Shown here piece after piece: positions 43,272-52,039 of a stretch of DNA of 64,000 nucleotides; within the stretch, counting starts at the first letter, position 1, and every line of letters starts with the position of its first letter. The position numbers and the translations under genes are program-made. The notes below the pieces were generated by a model. It had not been told where the DNA came from, made no database searches, and was given only the letters and a program-made list of their open reading frames with translations. The DNA is from [Eubacterium] eligens ATCC 27750 (GTDB lineage: Bacteria > Bacillota > Clostridia > Lachnospirales > Lachnospiraceae), in assembly GCF_000146185.1 (NCBI RefSeq), contig NC_012778.1, positions 1,123,001-1,187,000 of the forward strand, read 5' to 3'.

Positions 43272-44660
43272 TTAATATATCATCTCATTCTCTGAATACT
43301 TGTCTGCATCTAGAATTATTCTGTCATATATTGACACACCATGGCTAAGTGACTGTTTAACAATATAGTATTCATTATTACCATCAATTATTTCTACAAG
43401 CTTAAAGACCGTATATCCTGTATTAACACAATAAATACCTTTAAGTTTTTCTACAGGGCCAACTACAAATCTGTCATTAGAATCCATTTTTATAATGGCT
43501 GTTCCCGCCGAAAGCTCTGTCTTTTTAATATATATTGATTCATCATTTGATTTATAGATATCAACTGACTTAAATACCTGATTCCGCTTTCCTTCTGAGT
43601 CACTTTCCTCTACAAGAAATCCATAATTGCCCTTTTCTCCATTAGTTATAAGATATTCCTTTGGTATCTTATAAAACTCATTCTCTGTAACTGCAGACAC
43701 AGGAACCTTTATTCCTGATTTTCCTGACACAATTATTTCAATGTCAAGAAATCTTTCTGTTGCATATCTAATCATGTACTTTGATAAAGTAATCTCACCA
43801 TATGAATTCTTTCCATCATTAACTATCTTAAAAGGAAATGTTCCCATAACATTGTCTTTTGTAAATTTGATTGATATTGTATCTTTACCGGATAACGAAT
43901 ACTTATCAATATCCGACTGTGTAACCGGAAACATAAGTGTCCAGTTCTCACTCGTAATAAGCTTATACGCCGGGTCCGACGCTGCAATCAATTTTTCAGC
44001 TTTAAGATTCTGCTTATCATATGCAGTTTTTTTAAAATCTACATTTCCAATTGTATCTTCTGTTATTCCCTCGTATCCATCAATTGAATACACAACTATT
44101 CCCGGTTTATCTGATTTCACAGTCTTGAAAAGATCCTGGCTTCCTGTACTTGAAACAATCGAATCAAGATTAGCCATGATATTCTCATTAATAGACTGAA
44201 GAACTGTTGCATTAAGATCAGACTTAAGATCATATACTGCACTGAAATCATTATCACCATATTCCGTCTTATAATTAGTAAGTGTATTCTTTATAACTGT
44301 CAGATTCTCATCAGACAGTTTATTACCATCTCCGGAAGTATACTGAGCAAGAATCTCTGACACTCTTCCTGTCTCATCAACCGTATACACTGTATCATCG
44401 GTCATAACCCTTGTTCCCTCTCGCTGATAATAGTTAATATCACCGGAATATGAAGAATTATAGACTTCTTCCTTTCTTAAGGCAACCGCTGTAAATGAAG
44501 CATTATTCATTAGTGAACCCACTTCAACTTCATATGTCTGTACCTTTGCTTTTGAAACATATATAACTATAAAGCACACAATATATACCAGCACTATTCC
44601 AAATATAATTGCTGCTGCTTTCGGCTTTCTTCTGTATCTGACTACTTTCTTTCCCGCCAT
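43272..44660 (-). CDS. HlyD-like membrane-anchored protein of the ylm cluster
   Basis: The product is 462 residues with a basic N-terminus (MAGKKVVRYRRKPK), one membrane helix (~15-38) and a long extracellular part. The fold appears beta-barrel/lipoyl-like at both ends (YEVEVGSLMNNASFTAVALRKEEV and the late KGIYCVNTGYTVFKLVEII), flanking a helical middle, as in HlyD-type adaptor proteins. No ABC or RND partner is adjacent. Proteins of this type recur beside yggS-sepF in Lachnospiraceae, so a role at the septum or cell envelope is plausible but unproven. The start is the ATG ending at 44660 with GAGG 7 nt upstream. Confidence 0.7.
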   Translation of the reverse strand: MAGKKVVRYRRKPKAAAIIFGIVLVYIVCFIVIYVSKAKVQTYEVEVGSLMNNASFTAVALRKEEVYNSSYSGDINYYQREGTRVMTDDTVYTVDETGRVSEILAQYTSGDGNKLSDENLTVIKNTLTNYKTEYGDNDFSAVYDLKSDLNATVLQSINENIMANLDSIVSSTGSQDLFKTVKSDKPGIVVYSIDGYEGITEDTIGNVDFKKTAYDKQNLKAEKLIAASDPAYKLITSENWTLMFPVTQSDIDKYSLSGKDTISIKFTKDNVMGTFPFKIVNDGKNSYGEITLSKYMIRYATERFLDIEIIVSGKSGIKVPVSAVTENEFYKIPKEYLITNGEKGNYGFLVEESDSEGKRNQVFKSVDIYKSNDESIYIKKTELSAGTAIIKMDSNDRFVVGPVEKLKGIYCVNTGYTVFKLVEIIDGNNEYYIVKQSLSHGVSIYDRIILDADKYSENEMIY

Positions 44661-44712
44661 GATAAACCTCATTATTTCCGCACTTTATCTGTGCTGATTC
44701 ACAAACACTGTA

Positions 44713-44741
44713 ATTGTAGCATTTTAGACAGTCTGATACAA
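44713..44741 (-). promoter_or_regulatory. Promoter of the HlyD-like/yggS/sepF operon
   Basis: On the minus strand TTGTAT (44736-44741) and TACAAT (44713-44718) are 17 bp apart, with an extended -10 TG, about 50 bp before the start codon. Confidence 0.65.
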
Positions 44742-44861
44742 GGTTTAAAGTCGTCAAGTTTACACTTTTTCTCAATAAAATCCATATTTTACCAGTATGA
44801 TTTATCTTACATTTTCCATACTAATTTCAAAACCAAATCCGCTATTTTAAGGAGGCATTTT

Positions 44862-45074
44862 ATGAATTCTAAACCTATAGACTACATTGCTCTTACAATT
44901 GCCATTGTAGGAACTCTTAACTGGGGACTTATCGGTTTCCTCAACTTTAATCTTGTGCATTTTATCTTCAGATCAGTTATGATTGACCGTATAATCTACG
45001 CACTTGTAGGTCTTTCCGGCTTATATCTTTTAAGTACTTACGGAAGAATCAAGGCACTTGGCGAAGATATGTAG
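44862..45074 (+). CDS. DUF378 family small membrane protein
   Basis: The 70-residue protein has two or three helices and the DUF378 signature IVGTLNWGLIGFLNFNLV near residues 15-32, then a C-terminal YALVGLSGLYLL. No function is known for the family. The start is set by AAGGAGG 8 nt upstream (44849-44855); an open frame further upstream lacks a ribosome site. It stands alone between two leftward operons and ends at a shared hairpin. Confidence 0.88.
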   Translation: MNSKPIDYIALTIAIVGTLNWGLIGFLNFNLVHFIFRSVMIDRIIYALVGLSGLYLLSTYGRIKALGEDM

Positions 45075-45077
45075 CAA

Positions 45078-45107
45078 AACAGGCTGCCAGTTAACCGGCA
45101 GCCTGTT
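45078..45107. terminator. Bidirectional terminator between DUF378 gene and coaBC
   Basis: AACAGGCTGCC (45078-45088) pairs with GGCAGCCTGTT (45097-45107), followed by T5 on the plus strand and a weaker U-tract on the minus strand. It serves both convergent genes. Confidence 0.88.
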
Positions 45108-45114
45108 TTTATTA

Positions 45115-46308
45115 TTATTGTCTTGCTTTCATTATTCTGTCAAGAAGTGCGTCAGCAACCTCTTCCTTACTCATCATAGGAAGCTCCTCGACTGCATCTT
45201 TAGTAATAACAGTAACCACATTGGTATCTGTTCCAAATCCGGCTCCTGCCACTTTGACATTATTAGCCACTATCATATCAAGATTCTTCTTTGTAAGCTT
45301 CACCTTGGAATTGTCAAGCATATGCTCTGTTTCCATTGAGAATCCGCACAGGAACAATCCATCTCTTTTACTGCTTCCAAGTGTGCCGATTATATCTTTA
45401 GTCCGCTCAAGAGGAATTGACATATCACCATCTTTTTTCTTAATCTTTTCATCGCTTACATCAGACGGTCTGTAATCTGCAACTGCTGCTGCCTTGATTA
45501 TTATATCTGCGTCTTTAGCACTCTTAATTACTGCATTATACATATCCTCTGCTGAAACAATATCCACCATCTTAACAAATGGCACCGGCTCAAGGCTTAC
45601 TTTTCCTGATATAAGTGTTACATCCGCTCCACGAAGCATTGCCATCTTAGCAATTGCATATCCCATTTTTCCAGTGGAATTATTAGATAAGAATCTTACA
45701 GGGTCTAACTTCTCTCTTGTAGGTCCTGCAGTAACTGTAAGCTTAATTCCGGTCATATCCTTATCTTTAGCTATTGTCCTTAAGATGTAATTAAGAAGAA
45801 CCTGCTCCGACGGCATCTTTCCCGCACCTGTATCTCCACACGCAAGATATCCGCTGTCAGGCTGGATAATTTCATATCCATAATGCTCTAATTTCTTAAG
45901 ATTATCCTGTACTATAGGATTAGTAAACATATTAGTGTTCATCGCAGGTGATATAAGCTTTGGACATTTGCATGCCATAATTGTTGTAGTCAGCATATCG
46001 TCTGCTATCCCATTTGCAATCTTTCCTATTACATCTGCCGAAGCAGGTGCTACAAGGAATATATCAGCCAGCTTTGCAAGGCTGACATGCTCAACATTAA
46101 ACTGGAAGTTTCTGTCAAATGTATCAACTAAGCACTTATTTCCTGTAAGTGTCTCAAATGTTATCGGATTAATAAAATTGCATGCATTCTCAGTCATTAT
46201 AACATGCACATTGGCATGCTTCTTTACAAGCATACTTGCAAGATTAGCAATCTTATATGCTGCTATACTGCCTGTTACTCCAAGAACAACTGTCTTTCCC
46301 TTAAGCAT
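45115..46308 (-). CDS. coaBC: Bifunctional phosphopantothenoylcysteine decarboxylase/phosphopantothenate-cysteine ligase
   Basis: CoaBC carries out two consecutive steps of coenzyme A synthesis: joining cysteine to 4'-phosphopantothenate, then decarboxylating the product. The FMN-dependent CoaC half (residues ~1-180) has VLGVTGSIAAYKIANLAS, the PAMNTNM motif and the catalytic-cysteine loop ACGDTGAGKMPSEQ. The CTP-dependent CoaB half has VTAGPTREKLDPVRFLSNNSTGKMG and AAAVADYRP. AGGAGGAG... precedes the ATG. It lies 30 bp behind coaX, which makes the pathway's preceding intermediate. Confidence 0.96.
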   Translation of the reverse strand: MLKGKTVVLGVTGSIAAYKIANLASMLVKKHANVHVIMTENACNFINPITFETLTGNKCLVDTFDRNFQFNVEHVSLAKLADIFLVAPASADVIGKIANGIADDMLTTTIMACKCPKLISPAMNTNMFTNPIVQDNLKKLEHYGYEIIQPDSGYLACGDTGAGKMPSEQVLLNYILRTIAKDKDMTGIKLTVTAGPTREKLDPVRFLSNNSTGKMGYAIAKMAMLRGADVTLISGKVSLEPVPFVKMVDIVSAEDMYNAVIKSAKDADIIIKAAAVADYRPSDVSDEKIKKKDGDMSIPLERTKDIIGTLGSSKRDGLFLCGFSMETEHMLDNSKVKLTKKNLDMIVANNVKVAGAGFGTDTNVVTVITKDAVEELPMMSKEEVADALLDRIMKARQ

Positions 46309-46338
46309 ATTATCTCCTCCCGCCTATTCAGCCACTTT

Positions 46339-47145
46339 CTAGACATTTTTATCATAAATGTATTTCAGACCTCTTATAAGAAGTGCAGGGTCAGTCTCAA
46401 TTCTATTCCTGCAGAATGGAATTATAACCTTGCTAAGCCCCCCTGTTGCCACAAGCTTTGCAGCAGGCTTTCCGTTCTTTCCGAATCCGCAGCAATCTAT
46501 TATTCTGTCTATAATTCCGTCTATACTTCCTGCATGTCCGTATATAAGACCACTCTTCATACAGTCAACCGTGTTCTTTCCAACCGGTCCTTTTGGTGCA
46601 TCAAAGCTGATTCTTGGAAGCTGCGCAGTTCTTGATGAAAGTGAATTCATTGAAACGCCTGCTCCCGGAAGGATTGCACCACCTATATAATTACCATTCT
46701 CATCAACTGTGCTTATAGTAGTAGCTGTGCCTATATCAACTATAATAACAGGTGCACCATAATCATGTGTCGCTGCAACTGCATCAACTATTAAGTCACT
46801 TCCCACCTGCTTCGGCTGGTCCATAAGAATGTTAAGTCCAGTCTTTACTCCGGGTCCTACAACCAGAGGCTCTATATCTACAACCTTTTCAACAGCAGCT
46901 TTAATAACATTAACAAGCTGTGGAACAACTGACGATATAATTGCACCATTGATATCCTCTGATTTTATATTATAAATTTCAAGAACATTCTTAAAGCTGA
47001 TGGCATACTCCAGCTCTGTCTTTGAAAGGTCTGTACTCAGCCTTTCCTCAAATATTACTTTATCATCATCAACACAGCCAATAACTATATTAGTATTGCC
47101 CATATCTATAGCTAATATTGTTCCTTTAGTATTCTTTCTTGACAT
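46339..47145 (-). CDS. coaX: Type III pantothenate kinase
   Basis: CoaX phosphorylates pantothenate, the first committed step to coenzyme A. The 268-residue ASKHA-fold protein has the phosphate-1 motif LAIDMGNTNIVIG, the pantothenate and dimer segment DQPKQVGSDLIVDAVAA, the phosphate-2 motif VIIVDIGTATTISTVDENG, and GGAILPGAGVSMNSL. The type III kinase is insensitive to CoA feedback. Its ATG overlaps the mtaB stop by one base. coaBC follows after 30 bp, so one transcript supplies two successive CoA enzymes. Confidence 0.96.
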   Translation of the reverse strand: MSRKNTKGTILAIDMGNTNIVIGCVDDDKVIFEERLSTDLSKTELEYAISFKNVLEIYNIKSEDINGAIISSVVPQLVNVIKAAVEKVVDIEPLVVGPGVKTGLNILMDQPKQVGSDLIVDAVAATHDYGAPVIIVDIGTATTISTVDENGNYIGGAILPGAGVSMNSLSSRTAQLPRISFDAPKGPVGKNTVDCMKSGLIYGHAGSIDGIIDRIIDCCGFGKNGKPAAKLVATGGLSKVIIPFCRNRIETDPALLIRGLKYIYDKNV

Positions 47146-48485
47146 TAATTACACCTCGCTAATATAGTAACCCCGTCACAGATAAGCTTATCAGCCATAC
47201 ATTCATATATGTCATTAACAGGATTATCCTTAAACTCATCAGCGGCTATTGCCACTCTTATATAGTTCTTTGTATATCCTGTATAATATGACCTGCCATC
47301 TATTTCTGTCAATTCTTCTATAAGAACTTCTAGCCTTTTTCCGATATACATCTTTCTGTATTCAAGTGACTGTGCCTTCTCTAACGCAAGCAGAACTGCA
47401 CTTCTTTCTGACTTAACAGTGTCTGCTACCTGTTCCTTCATCTTGTCAGCAACAGTACCCTTTCTTCTTGAATATTTGAATATATGCATTTCATAAAAAT
47501 GTACTTTCTCAAGGAACTTGCGTGTCTCAAGGAAATCTTCCTCTGTCTCGCCCGGAAATCCCACGATTACGTCAGTAGTTATTGCCGGATTCTCAAACAC
47601 TTCTCTTAACTTTACGCAGCCCTCATAATACTCTTCTGTATTATATTTTCTGTTCATTGCCTTTAATGTCTTGTCGCATCCACTCTGTAATGATAAGTGA
47701 AAATGTGGACATATCTTTTCTAAGCCGGCAATCCTTTTTGCAAATTCTTCTGTAATTATTCTTGGTTCAAGTGACCCTAAACGTATTCTTTTAATTCCTT
47801 CAATCTCATGGATTGCCTCTATAAGTTCTATAAGACTTATATTCTCAAGGTCTGTTCCATAAGATGATATATGAATTCCTGTAAGAACAACCTCCTTAAC
47901 ACCTGTAGCTGCAAGCGTCTTAACCTCATTTACTATATCTTCAGGCTTACGGCTTCTTACCCTGCCTCTTACGTATGGTATTATGCAGTAAGAACAGAAC
48001 TGGTTGCATCCGTCCTGAATCTTGATATACGCTCTTGTATGTTCCCCTGTCTGGTTAATCTTAAGCGATTCATACTCCTGATACTTGTCATTAATATCAA
48101 CAAGATAGCTTGTTTTATCCGCACCGCCAAAATAATCATTTAATGCTTCAACAATACTTATCTTCATATTATTACCAAGAATGATATCAACACATTCATC
48201 CTTTTTAACTCCGTCAGGGTCTGCCTGCACATAACAGCCAGCAGCAACAACAACCGCCTCCGGATTCATCTTCTTTGCCTTATGCAGCATCTGTCTTGAT
48301 TTTCTGTCAGCAATATTAGTTACTGAACATGTATTAATTATATATATATCAGCCTGAACATCTTCACTGAAAGGCACTATCTCATACCCCTCATCCCTAA
48401 GCATTATCTCCATTGATTCTGCCTCATAGGAATTAACCTTACAGCCCAGACTGTGTATAGCAACTTTTTTCAATTTAATCCTCAT
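47145..48485 (-). CDS. mtaB: tRNA (N6-threonylcarbamoyladenosine-37) methylthiotransferase
   Basis: MtaB is a radical-SAM methylthiotransferase converting t6A37 to ms2t6A37 in ANN-decoding tRNAs. The N-terminal cluster cysteines are in SLGCKVNSYEAE, NTCSVTNIADRKSRQ and GCYVQADP. The radical-SAM motif is CNQFCSYC, and a TRAM domain ends the 446-residue protein. The KVNSYE and ADRKSR signatures separate it from MiaB and RimO. The ATG at 48485 has CAGGAA close upstream. A TTG four codons later (48471-48473) has a better-spaced GAGGA and may be the true start. It leads mtaB-coaX-coaBC. Confidence 0.93.
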   Translation of the reverse strand: MRIKLKKVAIHSLGCKVNSYEAESMEIMLRDEGYEIVPFSEDVQADIYIINTCSVTNIADRKSRQMLHKAKKMNPEAVVVAAGCYVQADPDGVKKDECVDIILGNNMKISIVEALNDYFGGADKTSYLVDINDKYQEYESLKINQTGEHTRAYIKIQDGCNQFCSYCIIPYVRGRVRSRKPEDIVNEVKTLAATGVKEVVLTGIHISSYGTDLENISLIELIEAIHEIEGIKRIRLGSLEPRIITEEFAKRIAGLEKICPHFHLSLQSGCDKTLKAMNRKYNTEEYYEGCVKLREVFENPAITTDVIVGFPGETEEDFLETRKFLEKVHFYEMHIFKYSRRKGTVADKMKEQVADTVKSERSAVLLALEKAQSLEYRKMYIGKRLEVLIEELTEIDGRSYYTGYTKNYIRVAIAADEFKDNPVNDIYECMADKLICDGVTILARCN

Positions 48486-48514
48486 TTCCTGTTAATTTTT
48501 GTTACATTTCTTTA

Positions 48515-48543
48515 TTGACATAGGTTTAACAAATAGATATTAT
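48515..48543 (+). promoter_or_regulatory. Promoter of the HPr-like gene
   Basis: A consensus TTGACA (48515-48520) and TATTAT (48538-48543) are 17 bp apart, only 33 bp before the ATG. Confidence 0.8.
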
Positions 48544-48576
48544 AGTTTATAGAAAAACATTTAAGGAGGTATTCTA

Positions 48577-48810
48577 ATGAAAACTGTAAAGATTTCATTA
48601 AATTCAATCGACAAAGTAAAATCTTTTGTCAACGATATCACTAAATTCGATGTTGACTTTGATCTTGTTTCTGGCAGATATGTAATTGATGCCAAGTCTA
48701 TAATGGGTATATTCAGTCTTGATCTTTCTAAGCCAATTGACTTGAACATTCATGCAGACAATGATATTGATACAATCCTTGCCGTATTAAAGCCATACAT
48801 CGTTGAGTAA
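48577..48810 (+). CDS. HPr-like protein lacking the phospho-accepting histidine
   Basis: The 77-residue protein aligns by eye with the PTS phosphocarrier HPr in its second half: AKSIMGIFSL keeps the Ser46 region phosphorylated by HPr kinase in Firmicutes. The GIHARPA active-site loop is replaced by NSIDKVK, and no histidine occurs before residue ~59. It therefore cannot carry phosphate to EIIA components, and resembles the regulatory paralogue idea of Bacillus Crh. AAGGAGG and a consensus promoter suggest strong expression. It stands alone and ends at a terminator shared with thiI. Confidence 0.8.
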   Translation: MKTVKISLNSIDKVKSFVNDITKFDVDFDLVSGRYVIDAKSIMGIFSLDLSKPIDLNIHADNDIDTILAVLKPYIVE

Positions 48811-48828
48811 TGATGTGTAAGCACATAT

Positions 48829-48861
48829 AAACCGCTTTATCTGTTACAGATAAAGCGGTTT
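48829..48861. terminator. Terminator after the HPr-like gene
   Basis: AAACCGCTTTATCTG and its complement (48829-48843 and 48846-48861) form a long hairpin with TTTTATTTTA following on the plus strand. It also lies just past the thiI stop on the other strand. Confidence 0.85.
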
Positions 48862-48865
48862 TATT

Positions 48866-50047
48866 TTATTCAATTACGATTTTTTCTGTTGTCTCAATTG
48901 CTGTCTTGTAAAGCTCCTCAATAACTCCGTCAAGGTTAGTCTCATGCTGCTTGATAATATTAAGATTAGGCTTGGTTACAGGGTGCTTTGCAACGAATAT
49001 TGTACAGCAGTCCTCAAATGGCTGTATTGATGTCTCATATGAGCCAATCTTTTCTGATATATCAATAATCTCCTGCTTGTCAAAACCGATAACCGGTCTG
49101 AATACAGGCATTGTACACACTTCGTTAGTACAGTAAAGACTTGCCATTGTCTGGCTTGCAACCTGTCCGATACTCTCTCCTGTAACAAGTCCCTGACATC
49201 CGCTTGATTTTCCTAAATCTTCAGCAATCTTCATCATATATCTTCTCATAATGATTGTAAGCTCATCATGTGGACATTTCTCATATATAGCCATCTGGAT
49301 ATCTGTGAAATTAACAACATTAAGTGTAATAGGGCCTGAATACTTAGATACAATCTTTGCAAGGTCAATTACCTTCTGCTTTGCTCTTTCACTTGTATAT
49401 GGAGGAGCATGGAAGTATGTTGCTTCAATCTGTACACCTCTTTTGGCAACCATATATCCTGCAACAGGGCTGTCAATACCACCTGATAATAAAAGCATAG
49501 CCTTTCCTGCTGTTCCGATTGGCATTCCGCCAGGACCCGGAACCTCGATAGAGTAAATATTGATTACATCTCCTCTGATTTCTACCTGTAAAAGAACCTC
49601 AGGCTTATGCACGTCAACCTTCATCTCTGGGAATGCATCAAGAATTCTTCCACCAAGTTCCATATTAATCTCCATTGAGTTCATTGGATAATTCTTTCTT
49701 GTTCTTCTTGCATTAACCTTGAATGTAAGATTCTTATTCTTATATGCCTTATCAAGATAATTGATAACCTGATTAGCAAGGTCATCAAAACCGTTATCTT
49801 CAATCTGAACTACAGGACAGATTCCAACTATACCAAATACTCTTGTAAGGCTCTCAATTACCTCATCATAATCATAGTCCGCAAGTGCATTAACATAGAT
49901 TCTTCCATCTGCTCTTCTTACATCAAATTCTCCCTCAACATCTTTAAGTGAGAACTTAATCTGTCTTACAAGGGCGTCCTCAAAGATGAATCTGTTCTTT
50001 CCTTTAACGCCTATTTCTCCATACTTTATCAAAAATGCTTTATACAT
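48866..50047 (-). CDS. thiI: tRNA 4-thiouridine synthase ThiI
   Basis: ThiI adenylates U8 of tRNA and inserts sulfur to give 4-thiouridine; it can also serve thiamine thiazole synthesis. The 393 residues comprise an N-terminal ferredoxin-like region, a THUMP domain (~60-165) and the PP-loop domain with SGGIDSPVAGYMVAKRG. No C-terminal rhodanese domain is present, so sulfur must come directly from a desulfurase, and the cysteine desulfurase encoded just upstream is the natural donor. AAAGGCGG precedes the ATG. Two tandem hairpins fill the 77-bp gap to that gene. Confidence 0.95.
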   Translation of the reverse strand: MYKAFLIKYGEIGVKGKNRFIFEDALVRQIKFSLKDVEGEFDVRRADGRIYVNALADYDYDEVIESLTRVFGIVGICPVVQIEDNGFDDLANQVINYLDKAYKNKNLTFKVNARRTRKNYPMNSMEINMELGGRILDAFPEMKVDVHKPEVLLQVEIRGDVINIYSIEVPGPGGMPIGTAGKAMLLLSGGIDSPVAGYMVAKRGVQIEATYFHAPPYTSERAKQKVIDLAKIVSKYSGPITLNVVNFTDIQMAIYEKCPHDELTIIMRRYMMKIAEDLGKSSGCQGLVTGESIGQVASQTMASLYCTNEVCTMPVFRPVIGFDKQEIIDISEKIGSYETSIQPFEDCCTIFVAKHPVTKPNLNIIKQHETNLDGVIEELYKTAIETTEKIVIE

Positions 50048-50072
50048 CGTTTTCCGCCTTTCCTTTGCATAT

Positions 50073-50122
50073 CAAGATTTGTGCAAAGCACAAATCTTGT
50101 GTGTGAAAATCTATTTTCACAC
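50073..50122 (-). repeat. Two tandem perfect hairpins between nifS and thiI
   Basis: Hairpin 1: CAAGATTTGTGC at 50073-50084 pairs with 50088-50099 (12 bp, 3-nt loop). Hairpin 2: GTGTGAAAAT at 50101-50110 pairs with 50113-50122 (10 bp, 2-nt centre) and abuts the nifS stop codon. Neither has a U-tract, so they are unlikely to be terminators; mRNA processing or stabilisation is possible. Confidence 0.7.
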
Positions 50123-50124
50123 AA

Positions 50125-51282
50125 TTATCGTCTTGTGTACTTCCTAAGCATTGGAAGCAGCTGTTTAAGTGTTTCTATTGTGTATTCAAGTTCTTCCTTT
50201 GTTGTCTCATAGCAGAAGCTGAACCGAAGTGTAGAATCAAGCAGCTCCTTATCAAGTCCGATTGCAACAAGTGTGTTGCTCAGTCCCGGCTTGTTAGATG
50301 AGCATGCTGAACCTGATGATACATAGATTCCTTTATCTTCAAGTGAATGAAGAAGCACTTCTGCCCTTACTCCCTTAAAGCTTGCACTTACAATCTGTGG
50401 TGCTGAATCCGTACCCTTCTTGCTGTTTACCTGCACATCAGGAAGCTTTTCAAGCTCATCTATGAAGTAATCCTTTAACTCATACAAATGTGCTATCTTG
50501 CTTTCAAAGTCATTATTATATATAAGCTTTACGGCAGTTGCAAGTCCTGCTATAGCCGGAACATTTTCAGTTCCTGAACGCATGCCCTTCTGCTGTCCTC
50601 CACCATATATAATAGGCTTGATTCTTGTCTTATCATTAATGAATAAGAATCCGCTCCCCTTAGGTCCGTGAATCTTATGTCCACTGACTGATAACAGATC
50701 AATTCCAAGCTTCTTAGGATATATCTTATATTTACCATAAGCCTGAATCGCATCAACATGATATACAATATCAGGATTATAATCTTTAATTATATGTCCG
50801 ATTTCTTCAATCGGTTCAACTGCACCAATTTCATTATTAACATACATTACTGAAACAAGTATTGTCTCATCATCAAGTGCATCCTTTAGAGCCTCTATAT
50901 CAACTATTCCGTCTTTATCAACTGGAAGATATGTTATTCTGAAGCCTTCTTTTTCAAGGAAATTGAATGGCTCTTTAACTGATGAATGTTCTACAGATGA
51001 TACTATGCAGTGCATTCCTTTTCTTTTATTAGCCATTGCTGTTCCGATTATTGCCATGTTATTAGATTCTGTTCCACCAGAAGTAAAGAGTATCTCCTTA
51101 TCCTGACACTTAAGAGTCTTTGCTATTACCTCTTTAGCTTCACGGATATATTTCTCTGCATCAACGCCCTTCATATGCTTTGATGATGGATTACCATAAT
51201 CTTCTGACATAACCTTTACTGCTGTTTCTACTACCTCTGCTGCACATTTCGTTGTAGCAGAATTATCAAGATATGCTTCCAT
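50125..51282 (-). CDS. Cysteine desulfurase (NifS/IscS family)
   Basis: This PLP enzyme takes sulfur from cysteine as a protein persulfide. The 385 residues include the PLP-binding lysine in VSGHKIHGPKGSG, the cofactor histidine in TSGGTESNNMAI-SSVEHSS, and the persulfide cysteine in SSGSACSSNKPGLSN, an IscS-type long loop. Its position directly before thiI suggests it is the dedicated sulfur donor for 4-thiouridine (a NifZ-like role) rather than the general iron-sulfur desulfurase. AGAGG precedes the ATG. It lies 16 bp behind rsmE. Confidence 0.92.
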   Translation of the reverse strand: MEAYLDNSATTKCAAEVVETAVKVMSEDYGNPSSKHMKGVDAEKYIREAKEVIAKTLKCQDKEILFTSGGTESNNMAIIGTAMANKRKGMHCIVSSVEHSSVKEPFNFLEKEGFRITYLPVDKDGIVDIEALKDALDDETILVSVMYVNNEIGAVEPIEEIGHIIKDYNPDIVYHVDAIQAYGKYKIYPKKLGIDLLSVSGHKIHGPKGSGFLFINDKTRIKPIIYGGGQQKGMRSGTENVPAIAGLATAVKLIYNNDFESKIAHLYELKDYFIDELEKLPDVQVNSKKGTDSAPQIVSASFKGVRAEVLLHSLEDKGIYVSSGSACSSNKPGLSNTLVAIGLDKELLDSTLRFSFCYETTKEELEYTIETLKQLLPMLRKYTRR

Positions 51283-51298
51283 ATTGCCTCTTTTCCGC

Positions 51299-52036
51299 TT
51301 ATTCTTCCATATTATACATAAGCACTGACAACAGCATCATTCCCGCTGTCTCAGTTCTTAATATTCTCTTACCTAGTGTGATTATCTCACAGCCTGCATT
51401 TACAGCTTCGTCAAGCTCTGACCTGTCGAATCCGCCCTCAGGGCCTATGAATATACCAACAGATTCTCCATGTCCGATTTCTTCAATCACTTTTCTGGTC
51501 TTTTCCATGCCTTCTGCGCACTCATATGGCAGTAAAAGCTTATCTAGCTTTCCCGCATACTCAAGTGCCTGCTTAAATGTCATAACTTCTGTCACTTCAG
51601 GCTGGATACTTCTCTTGCTTTGCTTGGCTGCACTTAATGCAATACCATTCCAGCGTTCAACCTTAGCTTTAGCTTTCTTCGCATCTAGTTTTACAACGCT
51701 TCTCTTCATTGCTACAGGAACAACACTGTATGCTCCGAGTTCTACAGCCTTCTGTATTATAAGCTCCATTTTGTCAGCCTTAGGCAGTCCCTGAAACAGG
51801 ATTATTCTTGAAGGCAGTTCTTTTCCCTGCTCGTCCTTGCTTAGTATATCTGCCCTTATATATTCATCTGACATAGAAGCAATGCTGCATTCATAATCAA
51901 CATTATCTCCGCTGCTTATAAGAAGCTTGTCGCCTTCTTTGAATCTTAATACATTCTTAATATGATTAACATCACTTCCAACTATATCTATATATGAATC
52001 ATGGATATTCTCATGCTCTGCAAAAAAATGATACAT
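51299..52036 (-). CDS. rsmE: 16S rRNA (uracil-1498-N3)-methyltransferase
   Basis: RsmE methylates U1498 of 16S rRNA. The 245-residue SPOUT-class protein has an N-terminal PUA-like part (MYHFFAEHE, NHIKNVLRFKEGDKLLI). A C-terminal knotted SAM domain follows, with LFQGLPKADKMELIIQKAVELG, VGIFIGPEGGFDRSELDEA and LGKRILRTETAGM. It lies 3 bp behind prmA, the widespread prmA-rsmE pair, and AGAAGGAAG precedes the ATG. Confidence 0.95.
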   Translation of the reverse strand: MYHFFAEHENIHDSYIDIVGSDVNHIKNVLRFKEGDKLLISSGDNVDYECSIASMSDEYIRADILSKDEQGKELPSRIILFQGLPKADKMELIIQKAVELGAYSVVPVAMKRSVVKLDAKKAKAKVERWNGIALSAAKQSKRSIQPEVTEVMTFKQALEYAGKLDKLLLPYECAEGMEKTRKVIEEIGHGESVGIFIGPEGGFDRSELDEAVNAGCEIITLGKRILRTETAGMMLLSVLMYNMEE

Positions 52037-52039
52037 ACA

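Noticed and set aside
43272..44660. HlyD-like gene as part of a drug-efflux system
   Set aside because: No ABC, MFS or RND partner is adjacent, and the context is the yggS-sepF division cluster.
44691..44861. 57-codon N-terminal extension of the DUF378 gene
   Set aside because: There is no ribosome site for it, whereas AAGGAGG sits correctly before the ATG at 44862 that begins the family domain.
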